A stretch of DNA of 64,000 nt from an uncultured Bacteroidota bacterium (GCA_902594745.1 CACJNF010000001.1:186001-250000), one strand, 5' to 3'. Numbered from the stretch's first letter, positions 38,873 through 49,081 are shown. Notes: generated by a model from the letters alone, not told the origin. Translations and numbers: made by a program.

Positions 38873-39587
38873 TCTTAGAAAGATATTTTTCAGCCTCTAT
38901 GAAATCTTTTTCAGTATCTATTGATATTCCATGAAAATCAATTTTATTCATTTTAATAGGGATTAAATTGTCTATTGCTCTATTACCCTCAAGATTCTGA
39001 GAAATTTCATTTTTTGATCTATTTAAACTTGAAAAGTTAATTAAGGTATTTTTCCTAAATGCATATACTCCTATATGTCTATTAAATTTTTTTATTTCAT
39101 CTTCTCCTTCAGGAATTGGTGATCTTGAGAAGAAAATTGCATTATCATTTTTATCAACAGTCACTTTGACATTATTTGGATTATTAATTTCATCAAATGA
39201 GTTAAAACTAGTCATCAATGAGGCCATTTTCACACTATTGTCTTCAAAAGATGAAATCAAATTATTTATTGCATCGATATTTATAAATGGCTCGTCACCT
39301 TGTAAATTAACTACTATATCGTGATCTATCTCTTTAGCTGCTTCAGCAATTCTATCTGTACCTGATTGATGAATTTTTCTTGATTTAAATGTCAAACCAT
39401 CTTTAGACTTAATTAAATCAATTATCTCATCATTTCCACTTACTACATAGACTTGATCAAATAGTTTACTATTTAATGCAGCTAAGTATGTCCTGACTAT
39501 TATTGGAACTCCACCAAGCTTTTTAATTAATTTATTTGGAAACCTTTCAGACTCAAGCCTTGCAGGAATCAATGCAATAGTTTTCAT
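38865..39587 (-). CDS. kdsB: 3-deoxy-manno-octulosonate cytidylyltransferase
   Basis: MKTIALIPARLESERFPNKLIKKLGGVPIIVRTY; VNLQGDEPFI; HIGVYAFRK. Confidence 0.95.
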   Translation of the reverse strand: MKTIALIPARLESERFPNKLIKKLGGVPIIVRTYLAALNSKLFDQVYVVSGNDEIIDLIKSKDGLTFKSRKIHQSGTDRIAEAAKEIDHDIVVNLQGDEPFINIDAINNLISSFEDNSVKMASLMTSFNSFDEINNPNNVKVTVDKNDNAIFFSRSPIPEGEDEIKKFNRHIGVYAFRKNTLINFSSLNRSKNEISQNLEGNRAIDNLIPIKMNKIDFHGISIDTEKDFIEAEKYLSKNA

Positions 39588-39675
39588 TTAAAATATTTTT
39601 CTAATATAATTCATTTATATATTGTTTTATGAAAAAAAAAAAATTGTAGATTTGTTAAAATCAAAAATTACTGAC

Positions 39676-40332
39676 ATGAACAAAAAACGTGGTTTAGAAT
39701 TCTTTCTTTGGGCATTATCTATTTTTTTTGCAGCTCAAATATATAGTTCAATTAATGGTCCTATAAAATTTAACAAAGTTAAAAATGAGAGGTATTCAAC
39801 AGTCATTGACAGACTTAAGGATATAAAGACCGCTCAGATTGCTCACAAGGATGTAAATGGTTTCTATGCAAGTAATTTTGATAGTCTTGTAAGTTTTATC
39901 GATAATGGTATATTCACTTTAATTGAGAAGAGAGATTCTTCTTATCTTCAATATGACAGAACATATAGAATAGATATGCTTAGAGAAGTTACAGTCGTTG
40001 ACACTTTAGGTTTTGTATCTGTCAAGGATTCATTATTTGGTGAAGATGAAAGATATAAAATGATGGCAAACGTTCCAATTGAAGGATCAGACGCAAAGTT
40101 TTCAATCCAAGCTGATATAATTGATAAAAACGGTTATCAAGTTCCTGTTTTTGAGGTAAAAGTCAAAAAAGATATTATCCTCTATGATCAAAATAAGGAT
40201 TTACTTGAGCAAGAAAATAAAGTTATTTCAGTTGACGGTGTAAATGGAAGCGAAATAATTCTTGGGTCAATGTCTGAGGTTAGTATAAACGGAAACTGGC
40301 CATCTATTTTTGATGCAAAAAAAGATCAATAA
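39676..40332 (+). CDS. Conserved membrane-anchored protein of unknown function
   Basis: MNKKRGLEFFLWALSIFFAAQIYSSI (TM anchor); ORF-track start 39622 is a TTG, ATG at 39676 preferred. Confidence 0.6.
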   Translation: MNKKRGLEFFLWALSIFFAAQIYSSINGPIKFNKVKNERYSTVIDRLKDIKTAQIAHKDVNGFYASNFDSLVSFIDNGIFTLIEKRDSSYLQYDRTYRIDMLREVTVVDTLGFVSVKDSLFGEDERYKMMANVPIEGSDAKFSIQADIIDKNGYQVPVFEVKVKKDIILYDQNKDLLEQENKVISVDGVNGSEIILGSMSEVSINGNWPSIFDAKKDQ

Positions 40333-41062
40333 TATTTATAAATTAACTGTTTATCAACATAAATCAGGTATTATTTTTAGGTCTCCTGATGACTTTTTCT
40401 CCCTTGATATTAATAGTAAAAATTTTGAGTCTGACTTTCTAAACTCTATTTCTAACTTTGATATTGATACAATTGAGTTAATATTTTTTTCAAGTATACC
40501 TTCTATTGTCCCTTCAGAATTATTTGATGAAAAACTAGGGAATAAATATTTAGAGACTAACACATCAATTAAAGAGGATATTCAGCATGAATTAACTATA
40601 GATAAAAAAATCGCTGTTGTTTATTCATATGACAAGCTGTTCATCAATATCTTAAATAAAAAGAAGGTTAAATACTCAATAAAGAATTATTTTACAGTTC
40701 TTTATAACTATCTTTTTCAAATGGATAAAATTTCTGATGGACTGTCTCTATATATTAATTTGAATGAAGACTCTTTTGATATATTAATATTTGACTCAAA
40801 AGAATTTATTTACTTCAACTCGTTTGATATCAAGGACAAAAATGAATTTTTATATTACCTGTTCTTTGTTATGAAAAATTATGAAATTTCAAATGAAAAA
40901 GACAAAATTATATTTCTAGGCAGATATGATAAATATTCAGAATACTATGAAATTGCCAACAAATATTCTAAACTTGATTATATTCATGATGATAGCGGTA
41001 ATCAATTCAATTTCAAATCACCTTTTTTTTCTTATTTAAATGAGGATAATATCAGGAAATAA
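40310..41062 (+). CDS. DUF3822-like protein
   Basis: Size and position immediately upstream of rsmD; sequence resemblance only. Confidence 0.55.
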   Translation: MMQKKINNIYKLTVYQHKSGIIFRSPDDFFSLDINSKNFESDFLNSISNFDIDTIELIFFSSIPSIVPSELFDEKLGNKYLETNTSIKEDIQHELTIDKKIAVVYSYDKLFINILNKKKVKYSIKNYFTVLYNYLFQMDKISDGLSLYINLNEDSFDILIFDSKEFIYFNSFDIKDKNEFLYYLFFVMKNYEISNEKDKIIFLGRYDKYSEYYEIANKYSKLDYIHDDSGNQFNFKSPFFSYLNEDNIRK

Positions 41063-41585
41063 AAAAAGCATAGTTATTAATGCACCAAAAAATCTTCCTG
41101 TTAGACCAACCACTGATAAAGTAAAAGAGTCCCTTTTTAATATTATCCAAAATAAATTTGAATTAAATGATTGCAGAGTTCTTGACGTGTTTTCTGGAAC
41201 TGGTAATATTTCCTATGAATTTGCTTCGAGAGGATGCAATGATATATTATCAGTTGACAATAATTTTAACTGTATTAGATTTATAAATAAAACTGCTAAA
41301 GAATTAGGATTTAAAGTCAGAACAAAAAAAATTGATTATTTATCATTCTTAAAAAACAATAACGAAAAATTTAACATAATTTTTGCTGATCCACCATATA
41401 GATTTTTATTGAAAGATTACCTAGAAATCATTGATATAGTTAGAAAAAATGAGATATTAAAAGAAGGTGGTGAACTAATAATTGAGCATCGTTCAAATAT
41501 TTCGTTTATTGATAGTGTTAAAGAAGTAGATGAGAGAAATTACGGATCTAGCTCTTTGTCATTTTTAAAAAAAGCAAGCCTATAA
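41040..41585 (+). CDS. rsmD: 16S rRNA (guanine(966)-N(2))-methyltransferase
   Basis: MRIISGNKKSIVINAPKNLPVRPTTDKVKESLFNII; VLDVFSGTGNISYEFASRG; FADPPYRF. Confidence 0.93.
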   Translation: MRIISGNKKSIVINAPKNLPVRPTTDKVKESLFNIIQNKFELNDCRVLDVFSGTGNISYEFASRGCNDILSVDNNFNCIRFINKTAKELGFKVRTKKIDYLSFLKNNNEKFNIIFADPPYRFLLKDYLEIIDIVRKNEILKEGGELIIEHRSNISFIDSVKEVDERNYGSSSLSFLKKASL

Positions 41586-41855
41586 GCCGGATTCTGTCGA
41601 GTCTTATCATTTATCTAGATATAATATTACTATTATATTCATACCGCCTACCCTTCTACATAAAACGAGCAATTTTAAACTGTAGATATACTTGGCGTTT
41701 CACCACACAGAGTTTACATGATTCCACTACAGCATAACCTGTACATTCTTTCTGTTGCACTATTCCTATCTATAAATAGATGGCGGGAATTACCCGCTGT
41801 GTTGCTCTATGGTGTCCGGACTTTCCTCTGAATAATCAGCGATAAGACGGCTTGC
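41574..41855 (-). ncRNA. rnpB: RNase P RNA
   Basis: Minus strand GCAAGCCGTCTTATCG...GAGGAAAGTCCGGACACCATAGAGCAACACAGCGGGTAATTCCCGC...ACAGAAAG...GGGTAGGCGG...CGACAGAATCCGGCTTATAGGCTTGC; P1 pairs GCAAGCC/GGCTTGC. Confidence 0.95.
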
Positions 41856-41859
41856 ATTA

Positions 41860-41867
41860 CAAAGATA
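41860..41867 (-). promoter_or_regulatory. -7 element of the rnpB promoter
   Basis: TATCTTTG (TAnnTTTG) ending 5 nt upstream of the structure-predicted RNA 5' end; no clear TTTG -33 box. Confidence 0.5.
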
Positions 41868-41929
41868 ATACATGTTGATAATTTTAATAAAAAAAGAATA
41901 TGAATTGGTTAATAGTTTTTTTCAATTTT

Positions 41930-41937
41930 TATATTTG
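41930..41937 (+). promoter_or_regulatory. Candidate -7 element for dnaX
   Basis: TATATTTG (TAnnTTTG) with ATG at 41944. Confidence 0.35.
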
Positions 41938-41943
41938 TTATTA

Positions 41944-43545
41944 ATGGAAAATTCATCAATGTCATCTGCTTCAGAGTATAGACCTAAGGATTTTAATGAA
42001 ATGATAGGACAAGATGCTATTGTAAAAACGTTGTCAAATGCAATAGATAGTCAGAAAATACCACAAGCTCTTTTATTTTGTGGCCCAAGAGGAGTTGGTA
42101 AGACATCTTGTGCTAGAATTCTAGCTAAGAAGATAAATGATTTAGATGAAAATTTTGAATACAACATATTTGAGCTTGACGCTGCATCAAATAATTCTGT
42201 AGAAGATATTAGGAATATTACTGAACAGATAAGAATACCACCTCAATACGGAAAATTTAAAGTATATATTATTGATGAAGTTCACATGCTGTCAAACGCT
42301 GCTTTTAACGCATTTTTAAAATCATTAGAAGAACCTCCTCCACATGTTGTATTTATACTAGCAACTACTGAGAAGAACAAAATTATTCCGACAATACTTT
42401 CCAGGTGTCAAATCTATGATTTTAAAAAAGTTGATAATAATTCTATTGTTGGGCTCTTACATAAAATATGTAAAGAAAAAAAAATAAAGTTTGATGATAG
42501 TTCATTAAATATAATAGCCGAAAAATCTGATGGTTCAATTAGAGACTCTCTGTCAATGTTTGATAGACTAGTAAGTTTTACTAATTCAAATTTAACTATT
42601 GATGAGGTTACCTCTAATCTTAATATATTGGATTATGAGTCTTATTTTGATTTGTCTTCATTAATTATTAATAAGGATATACCTGGAATTCTTTCTATGT
42701 ATGATAAAGTTTATACTCGTGGAGTAGATGATGTTAATTTTCTTAATGGTATCTCTAAACATTTTAGAGAACTATTAATCAATAAACTAGATGAATCAGA
42801 TATAAAAGATGATTTGAAAATTAAATATAAAAAGCAAGGAGATGATTACAGCGATGAAGATCTAATACTAATTATTGATATAGTAAATGAATGCCTTATA
42901 AATTACCAAAAGGTAAATGACAAAAGAATACATACTGAAATTTGTTTGATGAAGTTGGCATCTCTAGATAGTATCAAAAAAAAAAACTCTTTAATTAAAA
43001 CTTCTGAATTCTCTAGTGGAGTTATTAGGGAAGATCAAGAGTTAGATAAATCTTTAGAGGTGAATAATGAAGAAATTAAACTCTTCACTTCAAATAATGA
43101 CGAAGTCTCTTCATTATCCATAGCTAGTTTAAATTTTAAAAAATCTGAGAATATTGAAGAGGAAGATAATATTGAATTACCGAATGATGACTTTACAGAG
43201 AATGATATCAGAATTGCTTGGAAAAAATTCTGTGATGAAGAGAAGGTAAATGGAAACAACAATATGCTTTCACTTCTTAATATGAATGACCCTGTTGTTG
43301 AAAATAATTCAATAATAATTTCAACAATTAATAAGATGAATCAAAAAGAAGTTAAAGGATATAAGAATAAAATACAGGCTTTCATATCCAAAGAGCTTAA
43401 TAATTATTCTATAACTGTTGATGTATCTTTAGATGAGGTTAAGAAGAAAAAAAAATTTGTGGACAGCAAGGATAAATTAGATGCCTTACTAAAAGAGAAT
43501 GATAATATTCCTCTACTTATTAATGAGTTTAAACTAAGAATTTAA
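41944..43545 (+). CDS. dnaX: DNA polymerase III tau/gamma subunit
   Basis: SASEYRPKDFNEMIGQDAIVKTLSNAIDSQKIPQALLFCGPRGVGKTSCARILAK; VYIIDEVHMLSNAAFNAFLKSLEEPP; ATG at 41944 preferred over ORF-track 41872. Confidence 0.96.
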   Translation: MENSSMSSASEYRPKDFNEMIGQDAIVKTLSNAIDSQKIPQALLFCGPRGVGKTSCARILAKKINDLDENFEYNIFELDAASNNSVEDIRNITEQIRIPPQYGKFKVYIIDEVHMLSNAAFNAFLKSLEEPPPHVVFILATTEKNKIIPTILSRCQIYDFKKVDNNSIVGLLHKICKEKKIKFDDSSLNIIAEKSDGSIRDSLSMFDRLVSFTNSNLTIDEVTSNLNILDYESYFDLSSLIINKDIPGILSMYDKVYTRGVDDVNFLNGISKHFRELLINKLDESDIKDDLKIKYKKQGDDYSDEDLILIIDIVNECLINYQKVNDKRIHTEICLMKLASLDSIKKKNSLIKTSEFSSGVIREDQELDKSLEVNNEEIKLFTSNNDEVSSLSIASLNFKKSENIEEEDNIELPNDDFTENDIRIAWKKFCDEEKVNGNNNMLSLLNMNDPVVENNSIIISTINKMNQKEVKGYKNKIQAFISKELNNYSITVDVSLDEVKKKKKFVDSKDKLDALLKENDNIPLLINEFKLRI

Positions 43546-44429
43546 TTTACTGAATTAATTGAGCTATGAATCTCTGATATCATACCATCCACTAAGCCTA
43601 CTTTAGGAACAAAAAGTTTATTTGTGTTTGCCCAATCCATAGTAGAAATAAAAATTTTAAGCGCAGGAATTATTACATCAGCTCTATCTGGGTTCAGATT
43701 ATATTTTATCATTCTATTAGTTATATCTTTTTCTAATAAGTTGTTATATAGATTTTTAATTGATAGATAAGAAATAGGTTTACCAGATTTGGTTCTAGTC
43801 ATATCCTGTATTTTATTAATATTTCCCCCTGTAGCAAAAACTTTCAGTTTTGAATTTTCTTCAATATTTTCATTAATCCATTCTTTGATTTCGTCAAATA
43901 CTAATTCATCTACTAAATTATTTAATAATCTTACTGTTCCAATTTTAAAAGATTTAGACTTTTTATCATTACCCCTTCTAACAATTGAATATTCAGTACT
44001 TCCTCCTCCTACATCTACATATAGGTATGATTTATCAAAATCTAACTTTTCAATTGGATTTCCCATTGCTATCACTTTAGCTTCTTTAAGTCCATCAATT
44101 AATTTAATCTTCATTCCAGTTAGATCGTAAATTTGCTTAATTACATCATCTGAGTTTTTAGCGTCTCTAAGTGCAGAAGTAGCATATATTTTGTAATGCT
44201 CAACTCCATGAACTTTCATTGTATATTTAAATGATAACAGTGCATTAGATAAAGTATTGATCTTATCATCAGAAATAGATCCAGTTTTAAAGGAATCTTC
44301 TCCTAATCTAAGTGGTAACCTAACGTATTGATTTTTTTGAAAAAAATATTCATCTTCATCCATTAGGACATAACAGATCAACATCCTAAGTGCATTTGAA
44401 CCAATATCAATAGCTGCTATCTTTCTCAA
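43542..44429 (-). CDS. ppx: Ppx/GppA-family exopolyphosphatase
   Basis: AAIDIGSNALRMLI; YVDVGGGSTEYSIV; FATGGNINKI. Confidence 0.93.
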   Translation of the reverse strand: MRKIAAIDIGSNALRMLICYVLMDEDEYFFQKNQYVRLPLRLGEDSFKTGSISDDKINTLSNALLSFKYTMKVHGVEHYKIYATSALRDAKNSDDVIKQIYDLTGMKIKLIDGLKEAKVIAMGNPIEKLDFDKSYLYVDVGGGSTEYSIVRRGNDKKSKSFKIGTVRLLNNLVDELVFDEIKEWINENIEENSKLKVFATGGNINKIQDMTRTKSGKPISYLSIKNLYNNLLEKDITNRMIKYNLNPDRADVIIPALKIFISTMDWANTNKLFVPKVGLVDGMISEIHSSINSVN

Positions 44430-46471
44430 TTATTTAAGATTTTTTTAAAATAAGTATATGTATACCATTGAGATCTGATTTTTGATTTAGAGTTTCTTAA
44501 AAAACTGTTTTGCATATTACTATTTATCAATCTTGTTTTAACATTATCTTTAGCAGTAATCTCAAGAGTATCGAGTACTTGTTTTTTTAAATTATCCTGA
44601 TAAATTGGACAAGCTACCTCAACCCTCTTTTCAATATTTCTTGTCATTAAATCTGCTGATGATATATATACTTTTTTATCTCCACCATTTTCAAATACAT
44701 AGACCCTTGAGTGCTCAAGATACCTATCAACAACACTTTTAACTTCAATGTTATCACTGAATCCTAATTTATTGGGAATAAGACAACATATTCCTCTAAT
44801 TAACAATTTAATTTTTACACCTTGTTGACTAGCTTCATATAATTTGTCAACAAATTTATAACTGGTGAAACTATTTAGTTTAAGAATGATTTCTGAGTGA
44901 ATACCTTTTTTTGCATTATCGATCTCTTTATCAATTAGTTCATATAATTTATTTGTAGTGTGATGAGGAGAAACAATTAAATGCTTATAGTCATCTATTT
45001 TATAGCTAACCTGAAGAAAATCAAATACTTTACTAACCTCTCTTAGGATTTTTTGATTTGATGTAAATAAAGTAAAGTCAGAGTATACTTTAGCTGTAGT
45101 CTCATTAAAATTTCCAGTACTTACAAACCCATATAATCTTTTTTTATTTTTCTCAATTCTTTCAATCAAGCAAATTTTGGAGTGAACCTTTAAACCTTTT
45201 ACACCAAAAATTAAATCAACACCAGCAGCTTTTAGTTGCTGGGATACTTTAATATTATTTTCTTCATCAAATCTAGCTTGTAATTCAATTTGAACTAGAA
45301 CTTTTTTTCCATTTTTGGCTGCATTAATCAATGAACTAATTACATTAGATTGTCTAGATAGCCTATATAGAGTTATTTTAATTGATTTTACACTAGGATC
45401 AATAGCAGATTGTCTTAATAAAGAAACTAAATAAGAGAATGAGTGGTATGGCGTATACATTAAATAATCTTTTTTTGATATTTGATCAAGTAGATTAGAC
45501 TCAATTTCAAAATCTCTAATATTTAGTGGTTTCTTTTTAGGATATAAGAGATCTGATCTATTTAATTCAGGAAAATCCATAAAATCACTTCTATGATGAT
45601 ATTTTCCACCTGGAATCAAACTGTCATATGACGAAATGTTTATTTTCTTAATTAAATAATCAAGAGTAGATCCAGGAATACTCTTATCATAGACAAGTCT
45701 TACTGGATTTGATATTTTTCTTTTATTTACATACTCTTGAATTTTTTTTATATAGCTCTTAGATAAGTCTATATCGTCAATGTCAAATTCTGCATCTCTT
45801 GTGATCTTAAGCATATGCGCTTCAATTTTTGAATAATTAAAAAAACTAAATATAATCTGTAGATGGTATCTAATTATATCATCAATAAACATTATATATT
45901 GTCTATCTCCATTTTTAGGTAGTACAACAAATCTACTAATATCTTTAGGTATTTCAACCAAAGCATAAATGTTTGACTTATCTTTTAATCTAAGGTTTAC
46001 AATAAGAAAGGCCTTATTGTCATTAAAATCATGTTGTTTATTATTTGATAAAATTATAGTTACCAACGATGGGCTAATCTTTCTAATAAAGTAATCTTTT
46101 AAAAATTCTTTTTGATTCTCTAAAACTTGATTTTCATTTATAAAAAATATATTTTCTTTTTTTAATGACTTTTCAATGGAATTTAAAATTTTAGAACTTT
46201 CATTTTGAAGCTTAATTACTTTTTTTGTTATATCGTCTAAAAGATTTTTTGCAAGAATATTATCCTTGTTTCCCTTTTTAGATGCTTTTTCATCTGCAAT
46301 CCTTTTTACAGTAGCATATCTTACCTGAAAGAATTCATCAAGATTATTGGAAAAAATTCCAATAAACCTTAGTCTCTCTAATAAAGGTACATCTTTGTTA
46401 GACGCCTCTTGGAGAACTCTAGCATTAAAATCTAACCAACTTAATTCTCTATTTATATATTTAAGACTCAC
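44426..46471 (-). CDS. ppk1: Polyphosphate kinase 1
   Basis: YINRELSWLDFNARVLQEASN; ERLRFIGIFSNNLDEFFQVR; HSKICLIER; STGNFNETTAKVYSDF; SADLMTRNIEKRVEVACPI. Confidence 0.97.
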   Translation of the reverse strand: MSLKYINRELSWLDFNARVLQEASNKDVPLLERLRFIGIFSNNLDEFFQVRYATVKRIADEKASKKGNKDNILAKNLLDDITKKVIKLQNESSKILNSIEKSLKKENIFFINENQVLENQKEFLKDYFIRKISPSLVTIILSNNKQHDFNDNKAFLIVNLRLKDKSNIYALVEIPKDISRFVVLPKNGDRQYIMFIDDIIRYHLQIIFSFFNYSKIEAHMLKITRDAEFDIDDIDLSKSYIKKIQEYVNKRKISNPVRLVYDKSIPGSTLDYLIKKINISSYDSLIPGGKYHHRSDFMDFPELNRSDLLYPKKKPLNIRDFEIESNLLDQISKKDYLMYTPYHSFSYLVSLLRQSAIDPSVKSIKITLYRLSRQSNVISSLINAAKNGKKVLVQIELQARFDEENNIKVSQQLKAAGVDLIFGVKGLKVHSKICLIERIEKNKKRLYGFVSTGNFNETTAKVYSDFTLFTSNQKILREVSKVFDFLQVSYKIDDYKHLIVSPHHTTNKLYELIDKEIDNAKKGIHSEIILKLNSFTSYKFVDKLYEASQQGVKIKLLIRGICCLIPNKLGFSDNIEVKSVVDRYLEHSRVYVFENGGDKKVYISSADLMTRNIEKRVEVACPIYQDNLKKQVLDTLEITAKDNVKTRLINSNMQNSFLRNSKSKIRSQWYTYTYFKKILNN

Positions 46472-46949
46472 TGTTTATATTGTTTATATAATAAGTTGGT
46501 TTTAAACCAATTATTTTAGACCAGGAATCTGTATCAAATTTTAAACAAAACCATCTGGCAGTTGGTAAATTTAAAATTTTATTTTCAGAAAAATAATTTG
46601 AAATTTCTGTATAAGCAGGATTATGTCCAACCAAAAGTATGTTTGAATACTTATCATCAATTTGTTTAATAAAATCAAACACCTCGAACATGTCAAAAGT
46701 ATACAGTTCGTTACAAATAATAATTTTTTTTAAATCTATTTGTAAAGAGTTAGCTAAAATTATGCATGTGTGAATCGCTCTATTTGCAGGGCTAGAAAAA
46801 ATAATTTCAAATTCACCAAAAGTGTCTCTTGATAAATTTGACACTTTCTTAATCTTATTTATACCAAATTCATTTAAAGGCCTATTTATATCAGAAACAT
46901 CATATTCCCATGAAGACTTAGAGTGTCTTAGAAAAGTTATGGTTTTCAT
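46461..46949 (-). CDS. sixA: SixA-type histidine phosphatase
   Basis: MKTITFLRHSKSSWE (RHG-like), LLVGHNPAYTEI. Confidence 0.88.
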   Translation of the reverse strand: MKTITFLRHSKSSWEYDVSDINRPLNEFGINKIKKVSNLSRDTFGEFEIIFSSPANRAIHTCIILANSLQIDLKKIIICNELYTFDMFEVFDFIKQIDDKYSNILLVGHNPAYTEISNYFSENKILNLPTARWFCLKFDTDSWSKIIGLKPTYYINNINSES

Positions 46950-47588
46950 TTATGGAGATAGTAATTTATATTCCCAAGTATCTTTTTGAAAATTACATAA
47001 TACTCTATTATGAAGTCTATTCTTCCTGCCTTGCCAAAACTCAATTTGATTAATAAATATTTCTATACCACCCCAGTTATTTGGCCTTTTAAGTTTAGTA
47101 TTTTTATTTTGCTCAATAAAAGAGTTGTATTTTTCTAAAAGAGATTCATAACTATCAATATCTTCACTTTGATTTGATATTATAGCAGCAGCCTGACTCT
47201 CAAAAGGTCTTGAATTAAAATAATCTTCCGATTCAACCGAAGATATCTTTTTAGCATAACCTTTAATTATAACTTGTCTCTCAAGTGGAGGCCAATAAAA
47301 CGAAGCACAAATATTTTCATTTTTATCAAGAGATTTACCTTTATTACTGTTATAATTTGTAAAAAAAATAAGACTCCTTTCTTTGATTTGTTTCAATAAG
47401 ACAACTCTTGAGGATGGAAATGAATTTTCATCAACAGTTGAAATTGTCATAGCATTAGGTTCAATAATTTGATCAGAATTTTCAGCTTCTTTAAACCATT
47501 TCACAAAAAAATCGATTGGATTATCTCCAATGTCATTCATACTCAGCTTATTTTTGGTATATGATTTTCTGTAATTAAATAATTCCAT
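46950..47588 (-). CDS. pdxH: Pyridoxamine 5'-phosphate oxidase
   Basis: PNAMTISTVDENSFPSSRVVLLKQIKERSLIFFTNYNSNKG; EFWQGRKNRLHNR. Confidence 0.96.
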   Translation of the reverse strand: MELFNYRKSYTKNKLSMNDIGDNPIDFFVKWFKEAENSDQIIEPNAMTISTVDENSFPSSRVVLLKQIKERSLIFFTNYNSNKGKSLDKNENICASFYWPPLERQVIIKGYAKKISSVESEDYFNSRPFESQAAAIISNQSEDIDSYESLLEKYNSFIEQNKNTKLKRPNNWGGIEIFINQIEFWQGRKNRLHNRVLCNFQKDTWEYKLLSP

Positions 47589-48529
47589 TATTCATTAATT
47601 GAAAAGTTTAATTTGGATGCCAGTAAGTACATTATTGCCATTCTGATTGCAACTCCATTTTCTACTTGTTCTAAAATAATAGAATTATTTGATTCTACAA
47701 GATTAGAAGTAATTTCTACTCCTCTATTTATAGGTCCAGGATGTAGAATTAAAATATCTTTTTTAATAGAACTAATTTTATTTTCATCTAGACCAAAAAG
47801 CATAGAATACTCTCTATTATCTGGAAAATATGATTTTATCATTCTTTCTCTTTGAACTCTCAGTACATTAACAGCATCACACCATCTTAATGCTTTTTGA
47901 ATATCTGGTTCAACAGATACATTTAATTTTTCAATATCCTTTGGAACAAGACTAAGTGGACAAGAAATCTTTACATTGGCTCCCAATAGATTTAATAAAT
48001 ATAGATTAGAAAGAGCAACTCTTGAGTGAAGAATATCTCCTACAATTAATATATTTTTACCCTTTAAGTCTCCAATTTTTTCAAATATTGAAAATGAATC
48101 AAGTAAAGCCTGTGTAGGGTGCTCATGAGCTCCATCTCCAGCATTAATTATACAAGATTCTGTATGTTTTGAAAGAAGTATAGATGATCCTGGATTGGGA
48201 TGTCTTAAGACAATCATATCAACTTTCATAGCCAAAATATTATTAACTGTATCAATTAATGATTCACCTTTCTTAACAGAAGAAGAAGAGCTTGAAAAAT
48301 TAATAACATCGGCCCCTAGTCTTTTTTGAGCTAATTCGAAAGATATTTTAGTTCTAGTACTATTTTCAAAAAAAAGATTTGCAATTGTAATGTCCCTAAG
48401 TGTTGGAACTTTTTTAATAGGTCTGTTTATTACTTCTTTAAAGTTTAGTGCTGTGTCAAAAATAAGATCAACATCAGCCTTATTTAAAAACTTTATACCA
48501 TGAAGATGATCTACACTTAACTTTCTCAT
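47588..48529 (-). CDS. pyrB: Aspartate carbamoyltransferase catalytic subunit
   Basis: FFENSTRTKISFELAQKRLGADVINF; GDGAHEHPTQALLD; ILHPGPINRGVEI. Confidence 0.97.
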   Translation of the reverse strand: MRKLSVDHLHGIKFLNKADVDLIFDTALNFKEVINRPIKKVPTLRDITIANLFFENSTRTKISFELAQKRLGADVINFSSSSSSVKKGESLIDTVNNILAMKVDMIVLRHPNPGSSILLSKHTESCIINAGDGAHEHPTQALLDSFSIFEKIGDLKGKNILIVGDILHSRVALSNLYLLNLLGANVKISCPLSLVPKDIEKLNVSVEPDIQKALRWCDAVNVLRVQRERMIKSYFPDNREYSMLFGLDENKISSIKKDILILHPGPINRGVEITSNLVESNNSIILEQVENGVAIRMAIMYLLASKLNFSINE

Positions 48530-49066
48530 CTAACTTTCAATAAAGACTTTATTATTTACAGGCTTATCATCCCATATTACTTTTACCTTATCCCCTTTAA
48601 AAGTATCAATCTTTGTTCCACAATAGTTTGCTTCAATTGGGATTTCTCTCTTAAATCTTCTATCAACAAGGACAAGAAGCTCAATTGACTTTGGCCTTCC
48701 ATATGAGTCAATTGCTGACATTGCAGCTTTAATACTTCTTCCTGTGAAAAGCACATCATCTATTAACACAATCCTTTTATTTTCTAATGTGAAATTAATT
48801 TGAGTAGAATTTGCTGAAAGAGTTTTTTCTGTCCTTCTAAAATCATCTCTAAAAAAAGTAAAATCTAGTATACCACTTTTAATTTTTATTTTAGGATGAT
48901 TAGTTTCAAATACCTTTAAAATTTGATTAAACAAATAAACCCCTCTTGGTTGAAGACCAATTAGAACAGTGTCTTTAAAATCTTTATGGTTCTCAATAAG
49001 TTCGTATACTAATCTTGATAAAATTAGATGTATTTTTTTTGAATCTAAAAGGATTTTTTTTGGCAT
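48530..49066 (-). CDS. pyrR: PyrR pyrimidine regulatory protein / uracil phosphoribosyltransferase
   Basis: VLIGLQPRGVYLF; RIVLIDDVLFTGRSIKAAMSAI (PRPP motif); ELLVLVDRRFKREIPIEA. Confidence 0.95.
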   Translation of the reverse strand: MPKKILLDSKKIHLILSRLVYELIENHKDFKDTVLIGLQPRGVYLFNQILKVFETNHPKIKIKSGILDFTFFRDDFRRTEKTLSANSTQINFTLENKRIVLIDDVLFTGRSIKAAMSAIDSYGRPKSIELLVLVDRRFKREIPIEANYCGTKIDTFKGDKVKVIWDDKPVNNKVFIES

Positions 49067-49081
49067 CTTGATCTATTAATA

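Noticed and set aside
39622-39676. A12 run after ATG (atgaaaaaaaaaaaattgtag) upstream of the hypothetical membrane protein, possible slippage start
   Set aside because: The in-frame ATG at 39676 directly precedes the TM anchor and explains the gene without slippage.
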